From positions 1,240,001 to 1,304,000 of the forward strand of contig JBBELK010000108.1 in NCBI GenBank assembly GCA_037783545.1: a stretch of DNA of 64,000 bases, written 5' to 3'. Below the pieces are notes generated by a model. That model searched no databases, was not told where the DNA came from, and saw nothing but the letters and a program-made list of their open reading frames with translations. Shown here in pieces: positions 32,190 to 42,766 of this stretch (positions are counted from its first letter, which is position 1; each line of letters begins with the position of its first letter). Source of the DNA: Henricia sp. BOLD:AAB3569. Taxonomy: Eukaryota; Echinodermata; Asteroidea; Spinulosida; Echinasteridae. A program made the translations under genes and the position numbers.

Positions 32190-32408
32190 GCACACCTTCA
32201 CATCCCTTCCAAGAACCCTTTTAACCAGGTTGTTTTTATGATTTTTGACCCTTGCATTTTGGTTCACTTGGATAGTTCGTTCTTGAACTCTACCGTGATC
32301 ATTGTATGCTCTCTGTTTCTCTTGTTTTCTTTCAACCCTTTGTGCCAAATTTGGCTTCAGCAAAGTAAACCTAGTTCTGGGCTGCCTCTTAAGTTCTGCC
32401 CCTGTCAA
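32190..32408 (-). pseudogene. Ty3/gypsy Pol fragment (post-integrase region)
   Basis: The minus strand reads RQPRTRFTLLKPNLAQRV, then EKQRAYNDHGRVQERTIQV and NARVKNHKNN. This is the characteristic segment after the integrase core in Ty3/gypsy Pol ('R..RTR.DLL.P....V..KQ......H....R.F..G..V.VRNF'). Only about 70 residues remain, with no LTRs nearby. The right end of the 31810-32167 element abuts it. Confidence 0.65.
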
Positions 32409-32558
32409 ATACAGATTATTACAAATAAAGATACTGCGTCACTAATGCAACATTACAGAATTCAGTCCTTCAAAAAAACAAGAGGAATTTGTTTACACGG
32501 TTGGCTTTCAAGTTATTTCATTAAAACAAAAACACAACAACAAACAAACAAACAATAA

Positions 32559-33126
32559 TTAAAGGACGTATGAAATAGGATTTTTATTACATAAAACTAT
32601 AGTACAGGATATGTTTTACACATTTCAATCAGTTTCAGAGAATTTAATAGTTGCGTTTTAGTGTAATTGCAAGTTTTCTATTTTTATGCTAATGATTTCC
32701 ATATTCATGAGCAAAGATGTGATGTCATCTCAGGACAACAGAGGAATTATCCATAGAATTGTGTACAAAGGTGGGTGTCATTTTCAGTGGCTTCTTGATA
32801 TCATGAACTTTATCAGGTTACTGAATTTGTTTAGTATGTCATTTCCAACAATCCTGACAAGTTTGTTTGAGCCAAAAATTGATCAGTGAGGTACTGTTAC
32901 TGTTTGAAATGTAATGTTTTTTCTTTGTTTTTCAACTGTGACTTCCCTCCATGACTAGCTATAAACAGCGCCCTCATCTGTCATGAACATTTTGAAGTAG
33001 AGAAAAGGTCACTTCTTTCTGAAATAAAAACAAATTTGAGTTTGCCCCTTTGTCTGCAGCAGTTTGATCCTTTAATTTGTGTATAAAACCAGCTTGTTGT
33101 TAATTTTCACTTCACAAATCCTTTAA
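32559..33126. mobile_element. TTAA-flanked element (TTAAAGGACGTATGAAAT ends)
   Basis: Left TTAAAGGACGTATGAAAT; the right end is complementary to TTAAAGGATTTGTGAAGT. TTAA at both edges, 568 bp, no transposase recognised. The TIR similarity is moderate. Confidence 0.5.
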
Positions 33127-33949
33127 AGCAAATTTTGCACATCTTGATCGCATACTCCTGTGGAAATTTGTATATTGCTGAAAAACCAATCACACTTAAA
33201 CTAAATGGAAGGACGACACCTGCGGGGGACCGTCCGTATTATACGAGATTTTTTTCCCAGGCTCTAGGCTCGCGCCGGTGCGGCAATGGGGAGCATTTTA
33301 CACGAGGTCGCATGTAAGTTCACGCCCCACAGGTGGACCCCGCGGCCGCTTCATAAAACGCCAGCCGTTACTGTATCTGAGATTCGAAACTCAATTTAAA
33401 GAAACAAGTCATCGATCGTGGCAATGGTTTGTCTCGGGGGTCGCTTTACAATCCTGGGAACAAAAATCGATCCTTAAAGAAATGATACCTCCTGCTATAC
33501 TCATCAAGATAGGCCCTATATGGCACGTGCAAAACACCTCTCTCTTTTTCTGCGCAGGGATGTAGTCGTCACCTTATTATATAGCGAGACCTTTTTGCAT
33601 GACACTGAAAGGGTGTGTCTAATATCCACATTGCTACTTTAGTTGTGATTAATAATTCCTTTTTAAATTTTTTATTATTTATTTCCACGCTTCGTGGGCA
33701 CAATATCATACATCAGGATGTTATAGAATAATTAATGCGTTGATATTAATGTACACGTAGGCCTACATATACATCAATGTACACGTACATAACATAACGT
33801 AGATTTTAAGAGATGTACCCGTTAGCATGGTATAGGCCTATCCTCGGTAGAAAGCCAGAGGCTTGTACAAGACCAAGGGCCTGTTTACGTTGGATACAAA
33901 TAAATATGAAAATATATAAAATACTACAGATATACTTGTGCATAAGTTA
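33127..33949. other. Unassigned stretch
   Basis: A GC-richer patch (about 33205-33360, 'cgcgccggtgcggcaatgg') is the only textural change. No open frame with recognisable features. Confidence 0.35.
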
Positions 33950-34189
33950 TAGGTGGTCTAGTAAATGTTGTTTTATACACTTTTTGAAGGTGACAGGTAG
34001 TCTGGTGGTAAGACTATGGGGTAAACTATTCCACAACAGAGGTCCTTGAAATTTAACAGCTGATTTGTATTTTGTGTTTCTATAGTATATATTAATAGTG
34101 GGAGGCTTTTTATTTAAAGTGCGCCGAATATCTATATAGCCAAATACATACCAATTTAATATTCCTCTGTAGCTAAATTCTTTACTCAT
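33950..34189 (-). pseudogene. LINE reverse-transcriptase C-terminal tail
   Basis: The minus strand encodes YRNTKYKSAVKFQGPLLWNS, then LPHSLTTR and TFKKCIKQHLLD. The 'F.GP.LWNSLP......FK..L...LL' pattern closes the RT ORF of CR1/Jockey-type LINEs. Only the tail remains, and it does not belong to the LINE at 6.9-19.6 kb, which is on the other strand with a different end. Confidence 0.6.
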
Positions 34190-34349
34190 AAATTTCCAAG
34201 CATGTAGATTTCAAGAGCTCTGCATGATTGGTTGGTGCTGTCTGCTTGTGCAAAAATTTATTAAATGTACCAGCTAAATTTAAAGTTTGTCGGACAATTG
34301 ATTGAATGTACCAGCAAAATTTAAAGTTTGTCGGGAAATTCTTTGCGTT

Positions 34350-34652
34350 CCAAAATAGTGAACATATCTGACGCAAAGTTTTAGCTAATAACTCGGTTCA
34401 GATTTACAGAACAAGTGTGGGATATTGTTCTGTGTAAGCAGGCCTTCGGCACTCGCATGGCTTCAGTAGGCCACTGGCCCCTGGGCACCCACACTAACAT
34501 TCCATACCAAAATAGTGAACATATCTGACGCAAAGTTTTAGCTAATAACTCAGTTCAGATTTACAGAACAAGTGTGGGATATTGTTCTGTGTAAGCAGGC
34601 CTTCGGCACTCGCATGGCTTCGGTACGCCACTGGCCCCTGGGCACCCACACT
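34350..34652 (+). repeat. Two-copy 157-bp tandem duplication
   Basis: 34350-34506 and 34507-34652 are nearly identical, from 'ccaaaatagtgaacatatc' to 'gggcacccacact', with only a few base differences by eye. Immediately upstream, 'atgtaccagc.aaatttaaag' is duplicated with a period of about 42 bp (34264 and 34306). Confidence 0.9.
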
Positions 34653-34659
34653 ATTTCCG

Positions 34660-34990
34660 GAAATGTGCATATATGGCCAGAAAACATTCTATCATTTGGA
34701 GATGAAACTTTTTTACGAATTCGAGGAACAACATCATCACATAACTAAAGAATAATGTTGATAAACCGCGTGGTAGAAATTTCAGGTGCAGTAATACTCC
34801 GGTTTTGTGTTGAGTGAATGGTAAAATAAATCGTTTGCAAACCATTAAAAAACATACAGTTGGCAATTTCTCCATCAAAGGTACCAATTTACAGGGGGAA
34901 ATGTGTGATGTTTGATACCGTTGCTATCAACACTTTTAGTCCTTTTTAGTAAAATTGTGGGTCACTGCAAATGATGTAAGGTTTTAAGCA
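34660..34990 (+). repeat. Dispersed repeat family B copy
   Basis: 'gttgataaaccgcgtggtag', 'aaatcgtttgcaaaccatt' and 'gttgctatcaacactttta' match the family B copies at 44290-44560 and 25180-25450. Confidence 0.6.
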
Positions 34991-36043
34991 CTAGCAGTTT
35001 TTTTTTCTGTCTGCGATAGGGGTAAAACAGGGTGCATTTTAACGAGCCTCGGATGATAACCGGGAAAACGCTTTTGATGAATTCAGATGCATGTATACGG
35101 CCACAGCTTTGCGGGTTGGCCAAATAATTTCCCTAAGTACTGCCAGGGGAAACTCGCATCCCGAGGCTTGTATCTTGTTAGCATAGCAGCAAATCACAGT
35201 TCCCAGAAATACGGCATAACGCGTTCCATTAGCCCTTTGAAGCATGGCGGAACAAAAAAAAAGAGGGCGCAATGTTATTTATCAAAAATTTTGTTTTTGG
35301 TAGAAAATAAAATTCCTTTCTATAAACTTGATCTTTCTGAACCCGCGTTCACAATCTCAAATCGGCACTTCGTCAAACGTATCCTACATAGAATGTTCAC
35401 ATAACGCAAGAAATGATCATTTACGGAGTCACGTGACTCGGTCGCCATTAAATTAAATGCCATACAGGAACCGGAAGAGAACTTCCCCAAAAGGTGTGCA
35501 GCGAGTTGCCACCTTTCAACCATAATTTGAACGGTTATCCCGGAAATATTTTTTAACGGTTGTCCCGTAAAATTCTACGTTATTCCCGTATTTTTTACGG
35601 TCACGTGCTTTCCCCGTACTTTTCTTGGTGCTCTGACTAATTACCCCTTCCATACTTTTAACCTTTGCTGATTTCTAAGTTATAAGGTCTGTGGCTTGAC
35701 ACTAAATCAACTATATAATACGCATGTTTATATTTTGCTTAAATTAAATTTACTATTAGTCGCTCATCTGTCGCCAGCTCAAATTAACTTGTACCCAACA
35801 ACTGTAAATTTTGCATCTTTTTCAAGTAAAAAACTCCGAAAACTGAAGAAAATCACCATCTTTACAAGGGATTTTTTTCAGTTACGCGCAATCCCACAAT
35901 GCATTGTAAAGGGATTTTGACGGGTTCGCCAGTAAAAATATTTTACGGGCACTTCCCGTAAAAATGTACGTACTTACACTGTTTAAAAAACCGTATTTTT
36001 GTATGGTTGAATATAGACAGGTTAAAATTTGAGAATATCTAAA
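34991..36043. other. Unassigned stretch with scattered CCCGTAAAA words
   Basis: No gene recognised. 'cccgtaaaat', 'cccgtattttttacgg' and 'tttacgggcacttcccgtaa' are concentrated at 35530-35620 and 35915-35975 on both strands, which may mark a small decayed element. Confidence 0.35.
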
Positions 36044-36390
36044 TACCGTAGGCATTTTTTTTAAAAAGTGGTTAATCAAGTTTTTTAGGATAATTTGAGG
36101 GTGCTGAATTCAAAAATGGCTGTTAACGGATGCGCCGACGCCATCTTCACCTTCAAAATAAAAAAACCCAACATGGCCACCATTTACATACAATTTGTGC
36201 TAAAACGTAGGTTTCAAGCAACATGGAAGGTTTGAAGTGGTGGCAATACCCAGGTTTATGATACTAAAGATTCAGTATAGACTATTACAAAAGTTGTATC
36301 TACCTTGGGTTTGCCGCCATATTAAATTCCAAGATGGCTGCCATATTGAATTTCAAAATGGCCGCCATTGAATCCCGAGCTGGTCATCAC
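36044..36390. repeat. Left arm of a large inverted repeat around the Penelope-like element
   Basis: From 'accgtaggcattttt' through 'gagggtgctgaatt' and 'ttcaccttcaaaataaa' to 'aaaatggccgccatt'. It is the inverted partner of 39308-39649. The arms are about 340 bp and clearly alignable with moderate divergence. Confidence 0.75.
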
Positions 36391-36636
36391 AAATTGTCAG
36401 TTTTTATAAAATAAATAAAAGGGGTGAGGGGTGGTGGCGTTCTCCCATTCAGAAACACATGCGTTCTGGTTGACTTGTTTTGATTGTTTGAAATAAATTA
36501 TATTATTTTATTCCAAAGTTTTATTTGTATCCAGTTTGTACCGTTTTACTGGGTTTTGTTTTTCATTGGTGGTATGGGATGGGGTGTGGGTGGGTTTGTG
36601 CGAGCAAAGGAACGTTTTTCAATTCCTTTTGATTAA

Positions 36637-36682
36637 GCAGGAGCTAGCTTTCTAGGCTACCGTCTGCCCTTCATCAGCTGCG
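36637..36682 (-). ncRNA. Hammerhead-ribozyme-like motif (Penelope-like element)
   Basis: On the minus strand: GCAG (stem I), CTGATGA, an 18-base stem II region (GGGC...GCC), GAAA, GCTAGC (tiny stem III), TC (predicted cleavage after C), then CTGC pairing with GCAG. All invariant core elements are present in type I order. Stem II is imperfect: an extra A lies before GAAA. Very short stem III is typical of hammerheads known from Penelope-like elements. It lies 60-110 bases past the stop of the element's RT ORF. Activity is uncertain because of the stem II irregularity. Confidence 0.6.
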
Positions 36683-36744
36683 TGTTGGATTCGGCAGAAT
36701 CCAGGTGACTCGCTTTGGGTTCCTTGAGCGGAAGGGTTCAGTTT

Positions 36745-38660
36745 TTAAGAGGTTGTTTGTTCTTCAAGCAGTGAGATAAGGATGTTTAGGGTTTCATCCG
36801 GTTCTTGGCTGTTTTCGGCGTAACCTGAATCTGATTGTGGTAGGGGGAGCCGTTTTTTGTGGTTGGGTAATTTGGCTCGGATCATTTTTTGTTTCAGGTT
36901 TTCGGCTTTGTTGAAAGCAATGGGTGGTGGTTTAGGAAATATTTCCTTTAGTGGTTCAGAGCTTTCGATTAGGTGCCAGTGTTTGTTTACCGCTTTTCTC
37001 AAGTTGTGGTTGTTTATTGCTGGATTATAAGTTGTGGAGAAGACGAGTAGGGTTTGTTTTGTTGCGTAATCCCTTTTTTTGTTGATAAGGTTAGCCCTTA
37101 CCTTTTATGTTGTCGCTTGGATTTCTTCAGGTGTGTACCCTCTAGGAGTAAGTTTTTCTGAGAAGTTTTGGACTTTGTTTAAGTAGTCGTTTTCGTTGTT
37201 TGTGTTCCTTGCGTATCTGAGGGTTTATCCGTATATGAATGCTTTGAACACGTGGGGTGGGTGGGATGATGTTTTGTGGAGATATTGGAATGTTTCCGTA
37301 GGTTTTGTTTTGTTTTGTGTCTTATATGCCTGATTTACGGAAGCGTTCTCCTTTGAAGATGGTCAAGTCCAGGTAGTTGATTGAGGTTTCAGATGCCTCG
37401 TATGTGAATTTGAGGGTTGGGTGCATTTGGTTCATTGTTTCAGAGTTTTTGGAAATCGTTTAGTTTTCCGTCATAGATAACTAGTATGTCATCTCTGTAG
37501 CGCCACCATGTTAGGATATTTTTGGCCTCTTTGAGGATGGTTTTCTCCAGTTCATGTAGGGTTATGTCGCAGATGTCAGGGCTTGAGATGGACCCCATTG
37601 CGCAACCGATTTTTTTGAGGTAGAATTTGTTTCCAAATTGGAAACAGTTTCGGCCAAGGATTAGTTCCAGAAGTCTCCGGATGTATGTGGTTGGTGGTTT
37701 TGTAACGGCATAATTGTGGTTGGTTCGGTTCAAGGTATCGCAGACGCAGTTTATTGCTTCTGTTTGTCTGACGTTTGTGTACATAGATACCACGTCGATA
37801 CTGGTTATGAGGATATTTTCTGAGAATTGTTTACCTTCCAATTTACGCAAGATGTCTGCCGTGTCGCGGACATATGTTGGTTGCGTGGTTACGATTGGGA
37901 GAAGGAAGTAGTCGATGTATTCAGATATCCTGGTGGTTGGGCTTTTACAACCTCTGATTATTGGTCTTCCAACGAAAGGTTCTCCCGGGGGTGGGGTTTG
38001 TGTATTTTCGGGAGGAAGTACATGGTTGGGCATTCGCAGTTTTGTGGTAGTGGTTTTAGGTATTCGAGCGTAGGTTCATCTTTGTAGTTGTTATTTCTCA
38101 TTTCCGTCAGTACGTTTCGAACCAGGGTTACTGTCTGGATGGTTATGTCGTGGTCCAATTCAGAGTAGTGTATGGACTCAAGGTGTTTGTTTCCCACTTT
38201 TAGATAGTCGGTTCGATTCATAATGCAGATACCTCTTCCTTTGTCATAGGGTTTAATTACGATTTCTTTGTTTTTCTTGAGGTTGGTTATTGCGGCTAGT
38301 TCTGGTTTGGTCATGTTTGTTGACCGATTTTGTAGTCGGGTTGGGCAATTTCATACTTTGTAGCTTCCAGATAGGTTTCCAGCGTTGTGCTGGGGGTAGT
38401 CGTTAGTTGCCATTTAGATGGTGGTTTGAATGGGTGTGGTTGGGATTGTTTTTTGTGCATTAGGAATGACACTCTCATTCTTCGGGTGAAGGTTTTTAAA
38501 TCGCTCAGTAAGGATTTTCGTGTTGGTTTAGCAGGTGTTGGTACGAAGTTGAGTCCTTTGCCCAATGCTATTTTTTCAGTTTCTGAAAGTTTGGTTTTGG
38601 ACAGGTTTGTTATGAATCGTTCGCAATTTTCTGCTAAGGATCGTTTTATGTACCCCTTGG
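36745..38660 (-). pseudogene. Penelope-like element reverse transcriptase, no GIY-YIG seen
   Basis: Read on the minus strand with frame changes near 38312 and 38000 and stops between 37440 and 37002. In order: an LGKGLNF-type N-terminal block (MGKGLNFVPTPAKPT, about 38560); KEIVIKPYDKGRGICIMNRT; FLPKIHKPHP; TSIDVVSMYTNV; GCAMGSISSPDICDI; a WWRYRDDILV catalytic block (about 37500); INYLDL; and a C-terminal block VNKHWHLIESSEPLKEIF, PPPIAFNKAENL, ending at 36745. This order is that of Penelope-like elements. The usual C-terminal GIY-YIG endonuclease does not follow and none is seen upstream, while a ribozyme-like motif lies just downstream. RT would prime on DNA ends or nicks. This copy is non-functional. 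Confidence 0.85.
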
Positions 38661-38895
38661 GCGTTTATTTCTTTGGTTCTACATCCATATGAAAACCTTT
38701 TTGATTTTGAATGGTTTAGTGATCTGTTTTGTTTAGTTTCCTTTTTGCCATGACCTTTGTTTTATTGGGTGACGTTATATCTGCGGGTGGTAGTTCGAGT
38801 ATAACGTTTTATGTATTAAGGTGTATAGGCATACAGAAATCTCTTTTTGGAAATTGTGGTGGTCCTGAAAAGGACCGTTGGTTTTGTTTTAGTTG

Positions 38896-39249
38896 TTATA
38901 GATCACTGCGTTTTCTTTTTGTGCCTCTGGTTGGTCCACTGGTGAAGTAAGTGTACAGTTGTTGTGCCGTTTGGTGGTCTGAGTCTGGGAATTTGGCGAT
39001 GGTTTCTTGAGCTATTCGGTGTGCTGCGGTGACTTGGTCGTCGATATTCTCCAGTTGTTTTTGGTATTCCCTGAGTGTTAATTCTGCCAACCGGAGTGAT
39101 GCTTTCCTCTGTAAGTTCTCGAAACGTTCTTTGTAGGTTTCTGAGAATATGAGGGGTTTTGGTTGTTTCGGTGGCTTTATTTTGATTGTCTTTGTAGATA
39201 TGACCTTATAAAAGGGTATGTACATGTGTAGGCTAAATTCATAATACAA
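38896..39249 (-). pseudogene. Upstream ORF of the Penelope-like element, coiled-coil-like
   Basis: About 117 codons on the same strand, upstream of the RT ORF. It contains a Lys/Pro stretch (KIKPPKQPKPLIF), a helical region (YKERFENLQRKASLRLAEL, EYQKQLENIDDQVTAAHRI) and a basic end GTKRKRSDL. No Cys/His finger or GIY-YIG motif seen. It could be a first ORF or the detached N terminus of the RT protein. The first codons read into the flanking repeat, so the start is uncertain. Confidence 0.5.
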
Positions 39250-39307
39250 TTAAGTTCATTTCTACCTTAATTTGCACTTGCAGTGTGACCAAAGGATTTT
39301 AAAAGAT

Positions 39308-39649
39308 GAAACACACGGCAACAAGCTTGGAATTTGAACACGGCGGCCATTTTGGAATTCAAAATGGACGCCATCTTGGATTTCAAGCTATGTACAAGTT
39401 TAGTAGTGGTCAAAATGAAATCATTAGTATCATAAACATGGGTATTGCCATCAGGTTTGACCCTCTATGTTGTCTTAAACCCAAGTTATAGCACAAATTG
39501 TGATGAAATGGCGGCCATTTTTTATTTTTTGTTTATTTTGAAGGTGAAGACGGCAACGGCGTACCTGTTAACAGTTATTTTTTAATTCAGCACCCTCGAA
39601 ATACCCTAAAACACTTGCTTAACCACTTTTAACATAAAATGCCTACAGC
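39308..39649. repeat. Right arm of the large inverted repeat
   Basis: Inverted partner of 36044-36390: 'ggcggccattttggaattc', 'gtatcataaacatgggtatt', 'tattttgaaggtgaagac' and 'aaaatgcctacagc'. The Penelope-like element occupies nearly all of the 2.9 kb between the arms. Confidence 0.75.
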
Positions 39650-39709
39650 ACTTCAAGGAAGCACAAATTTTCATTTGTTCACCTAACTAATATGCAAAAT
39701 AATGTTGCA

Positions 39710-39849
39710 TTAAAGGCAAGGCTCGTCAGCAATGCGCGCGCGCCAAATTCGTGCTACGAAATACGCAGCTCCATGCCTTTGCTATGGAGCTGCGTATTTC
39801 GTGGCACGAATTTTGCGCGCGGGCATTGCTGACGAGCCTGTGCCTTCAA
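39710..39849. mobile_element. 140-bp palindromic TTAA MITE, copy 2
   Basis: Same family and length as 7870-8009: TTAAAGGCAAGGCTCGTCAG to its complement, with centre 'tacgcagctccatgcctttg' facing 'atggagctgcgtatttcg'. The left edge keeps TTAA and the right edge reads TCAA. Confidence 0.85.
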
Positions 39850-41094
39850 GGCTTAGGCCTAAATGGTGTGCGATCCGTTGGGCTCTTTGAGCAAAATGTC
39901 CGCAATTTTTTTTAATGATCTTTAATGTTGGCATGCGGCCGATTTCCCTTGGCAGACTGACTATTAATGCCTGCCTGACATTTCATAGCAGGTTAAATGG
40001 AATATCACGACGGTTGAACTCGCAATTTATCGACCAATTATGCAAATTTTAGCTAAGGAGCCATACCGTATGCGCGGCTACATTAATATTGCACGGTTGA
40101 CCTCACTTGCAAACGTGTTACAGGGAAATTAGCTTTTGGTAACAGCTGTTATAAGGTCGGTGCGTCACGCGTACACGGGGAAAACGGTTGACGCTGCCGA
40201 ACTGTGGTATATGACAGTGACTCAAGGTTTTAACGGTAATATAGAACATTTCACTTGGTGTAAATAGTGCATATGCGCTGAACAACTTCCTTCTGGGAGC
40301 CGAGATGTTTCTGTATCGTCATGAATCATAAAGTTACAAATACAAAAAACTATAGTGTTTACTTTCAACACGTACTGTGCTGATTATATGGTCGACGCCA
40401 ATTTGGATCTCAACCGCTATATGGTGCAAACAAAATAAAAGGGCACGGTGTTGGTGTTGCCCGCCATGCACTTAATATGGCGTTGAGCCAAAATGGAGGC
40501 ACCCATATCGAAACAGTTCCCTATACAATACCTGGTTAGCGACGTTTATCTAAAAACTGTTAAAGACGGCGTTATTCCGTGATTTTTGGGTGTGGCACCT
40601 CCAAAAAAAATGTTTTTCTTGAATTGATATTTTCCTAGATACATAAAGCTATTCGCTTTCAAATGAGACCTCAACGAAAAAAAATCGACCAACGTTTAGT
40701 TATCGAACAATTACTGTCAATATTTCGAATTATTGGCGGTCCGCCAACAATTTAGCTCGTAGACGTGCCCAAGTCTGACTTCCCAGTAAGGGGCCTTCAC
40801 ACTATACACCACTTGCACGGTCGCGTTCAAAACGAGGCTTTCCTGGCATACGTCAGACACAAGTCAACATCACAGCAACAAACATGGTAACGACGCAAAA
40901 GAGTAATTTTGTTCATGCAATAAAAGCCTCGCTATTTAGCCAATATGGCGGTTCCGTTCAAGTGGTGAATAAGACTTCACTATTCCTCCCATGATTTCAC
41001 ATTAGTTCCACTTAGCAAGAGGCTATTAACGTGTTATTTCTCGGACAATACTCCAAAACGGACGCATGCAAGACATCATTAAAACTAACAAGAA
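39850..41094. other. Unassigned stretch
   Basis: No gene or complete element recognised in about 1.2 kb. Short open frames lack features. Confidence 0.4.
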
Positions 41095-41492
41095 TTAAAG
41101 TGTGATTGAAGATATGCATGATTAAAACCAACCTGAGCAAAAACCAGCTCCGTACTTCGTCTAACCTTTGAGAAAACGGTCAAAAAAGGGTTTGCAGCCA
41201 TTTCGCCCCAAAACCACTTCCCCTGAACCATTTCGCCCTGAACCACGGCCTGTGCACGAAGTGGTTTTGGGGCGAAGTAGCATTTGGGCGATGTAGTGTT
41301 TGGACGAAGTGGTTTGGGGGCGAAATAGCACTTGGGCGAAATGGTTTTTGGGCGAATTGAATTTTCGTCTCATGAGACGAAAACTATTTCTTTTGCTCAT
41401 TTCTCAAAGACTATAGCACTTCAGACAAAATCATTTCAGTGGAAGTTTTCTACGGTCATCATATTTATATGTATGATGTATACTGCCTTTAA
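41095..41492. mobile_element. TTAA-flanked element, inverted relative of 24678-25120
   Basis: TTAA at 41095-41098 and 41489-41492. Read on the minus strand it follows the other copy: TTAAAGGCAGTATACATC, 'tctcatgagacgaaaattca', 'ttcgccc' repeats and 'gacgaagtacggagctgg', then 'caatcaca'. It has extra 'ttcgcccaa'/'cttcgtccaaa' units in the centre and a shorter right end. Confidence 0.65.
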
Positions 41493-42766
41493 AGATGGAC
41501 GAACAAGTAAAAACCGCAAGCATGACGTAACTTGAGGACAGAGTGTCATCAAAATATATATTTGGCCAAAAATGATACGGTATGACTTTAAAAAGCTATC
41601 TAAAAATATTGTTTGCATGAGCTTTTATAGTTGTTGCTACGAAAGCTCATAGGCCCTACACCATTTATTTTTAGTTAGCTTATTAAGTGCTACCGGTACT
41701 GTATCTTTTTGTGTTATTCGGAAGCTGACATGGCTGATCTACCATTTTGTACAATCTTTGGCCAATATATTGTTGGTATGATTATTAGCCATCAGTTCTT
41801 TGCGAGACATTCGTACACCATACAAAAAATATTGTCTGATATTCCATATGGGTGTAAGCATTTATGATAATTTGGTAGTTTTATTTTTTAATATTTGCAA
41901 ACTGGAACATGTATATAGAAACTTTGATGATCATCGTTGACGTATATGCCAACACAATAGTCCTAATAAGGAGTCGAGATTCGGCCATGCTTGGTGTTCG
42001 ATCCAGTTGATGCTATCGTGGAGCGAACATCGGGAAGGCGGGAAGCCCATTGCACGTTGGTGAAGTTACCTTTACGTCAGCGATCGCTGGTCACCGCGTC
42101 ACCAGGCGGAGATGCGATTGTATTGTATCGATCGCATCTCACACAGGCCCTTCCATTCTGGAACGATATGCATTGATTCGACAGGCAGGACCCACCAACG
42201 CGAACACGTGACCACGTGGGGACGAAATGAGGTGCGGGACGCACTTACGCAAGCCGTCCCGACTGCAGTCACGCAAAAGTACACGCAACGGGAGCTCGGA
42301 GGCCGGCGAGTCAAAGACCAGACCTGGCCAGTTATCTGTGTGCTTTGGACCACAAAGCTGCAGCTGCTGCAAGCGACATATGGACAATATTTGGACTGTG
42401 GTGTGCACGGGAGATGTACCGTGTGAACCTCGTGGTTTGTGACTGCTCCATTCGGGTCAATACGTACGATCGTTGCATCCTGTTCCTCACGTCAGGCGAC
42501 GGGGATTTTTCGAGTTGCAGAAACAGGCCGCCTGCGACCCTCAAATTTGTCAATCATGGGATATGAATTTACAGCTTGAGCAATTCATCTCAGTTTACGA
42601 AGCAGCGCTCCTTTGATCCTAGACTATAATACAGAGAATGTAAGTTCTCCCAGTGCGTATTTAAACTCTTCGGAATACATCTCTAAGCAGAAATAATAGT
42701 TTTCAAAACCCTTTCCTTCGGTGGTCATCTCGGAAAGAGAATACGTTGGATGTGTGCGAGCGAAAT
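41493..42766 (+). other. Region upstream of the dopamine receptor gene
   Basis: AT-rich to about 41960, then a GC-richer 600 bp (41980-42560) that probably includes promoter or 5' UTR. The in-frame stop nearest to the receptor ATG is at 42662-42664. No TATA box or upstream coding exon could be fixed from sequence. Confidence 0.4.

Noticed and set aside
41980-42560. Upstream coding exon of the receptor in the GC-rich region
   Set aside because: Several short frames are open, but none has receptor-like or signal-peptide features, and the receptor frame has a stop at 42662.
42746-42766. Start of the dopamine receptor at a TTG at 42746
   Set aside because: Animal genes start at ATG. The first in-frame ATG is 42767 and nothing upstream resembles receptor sequence.
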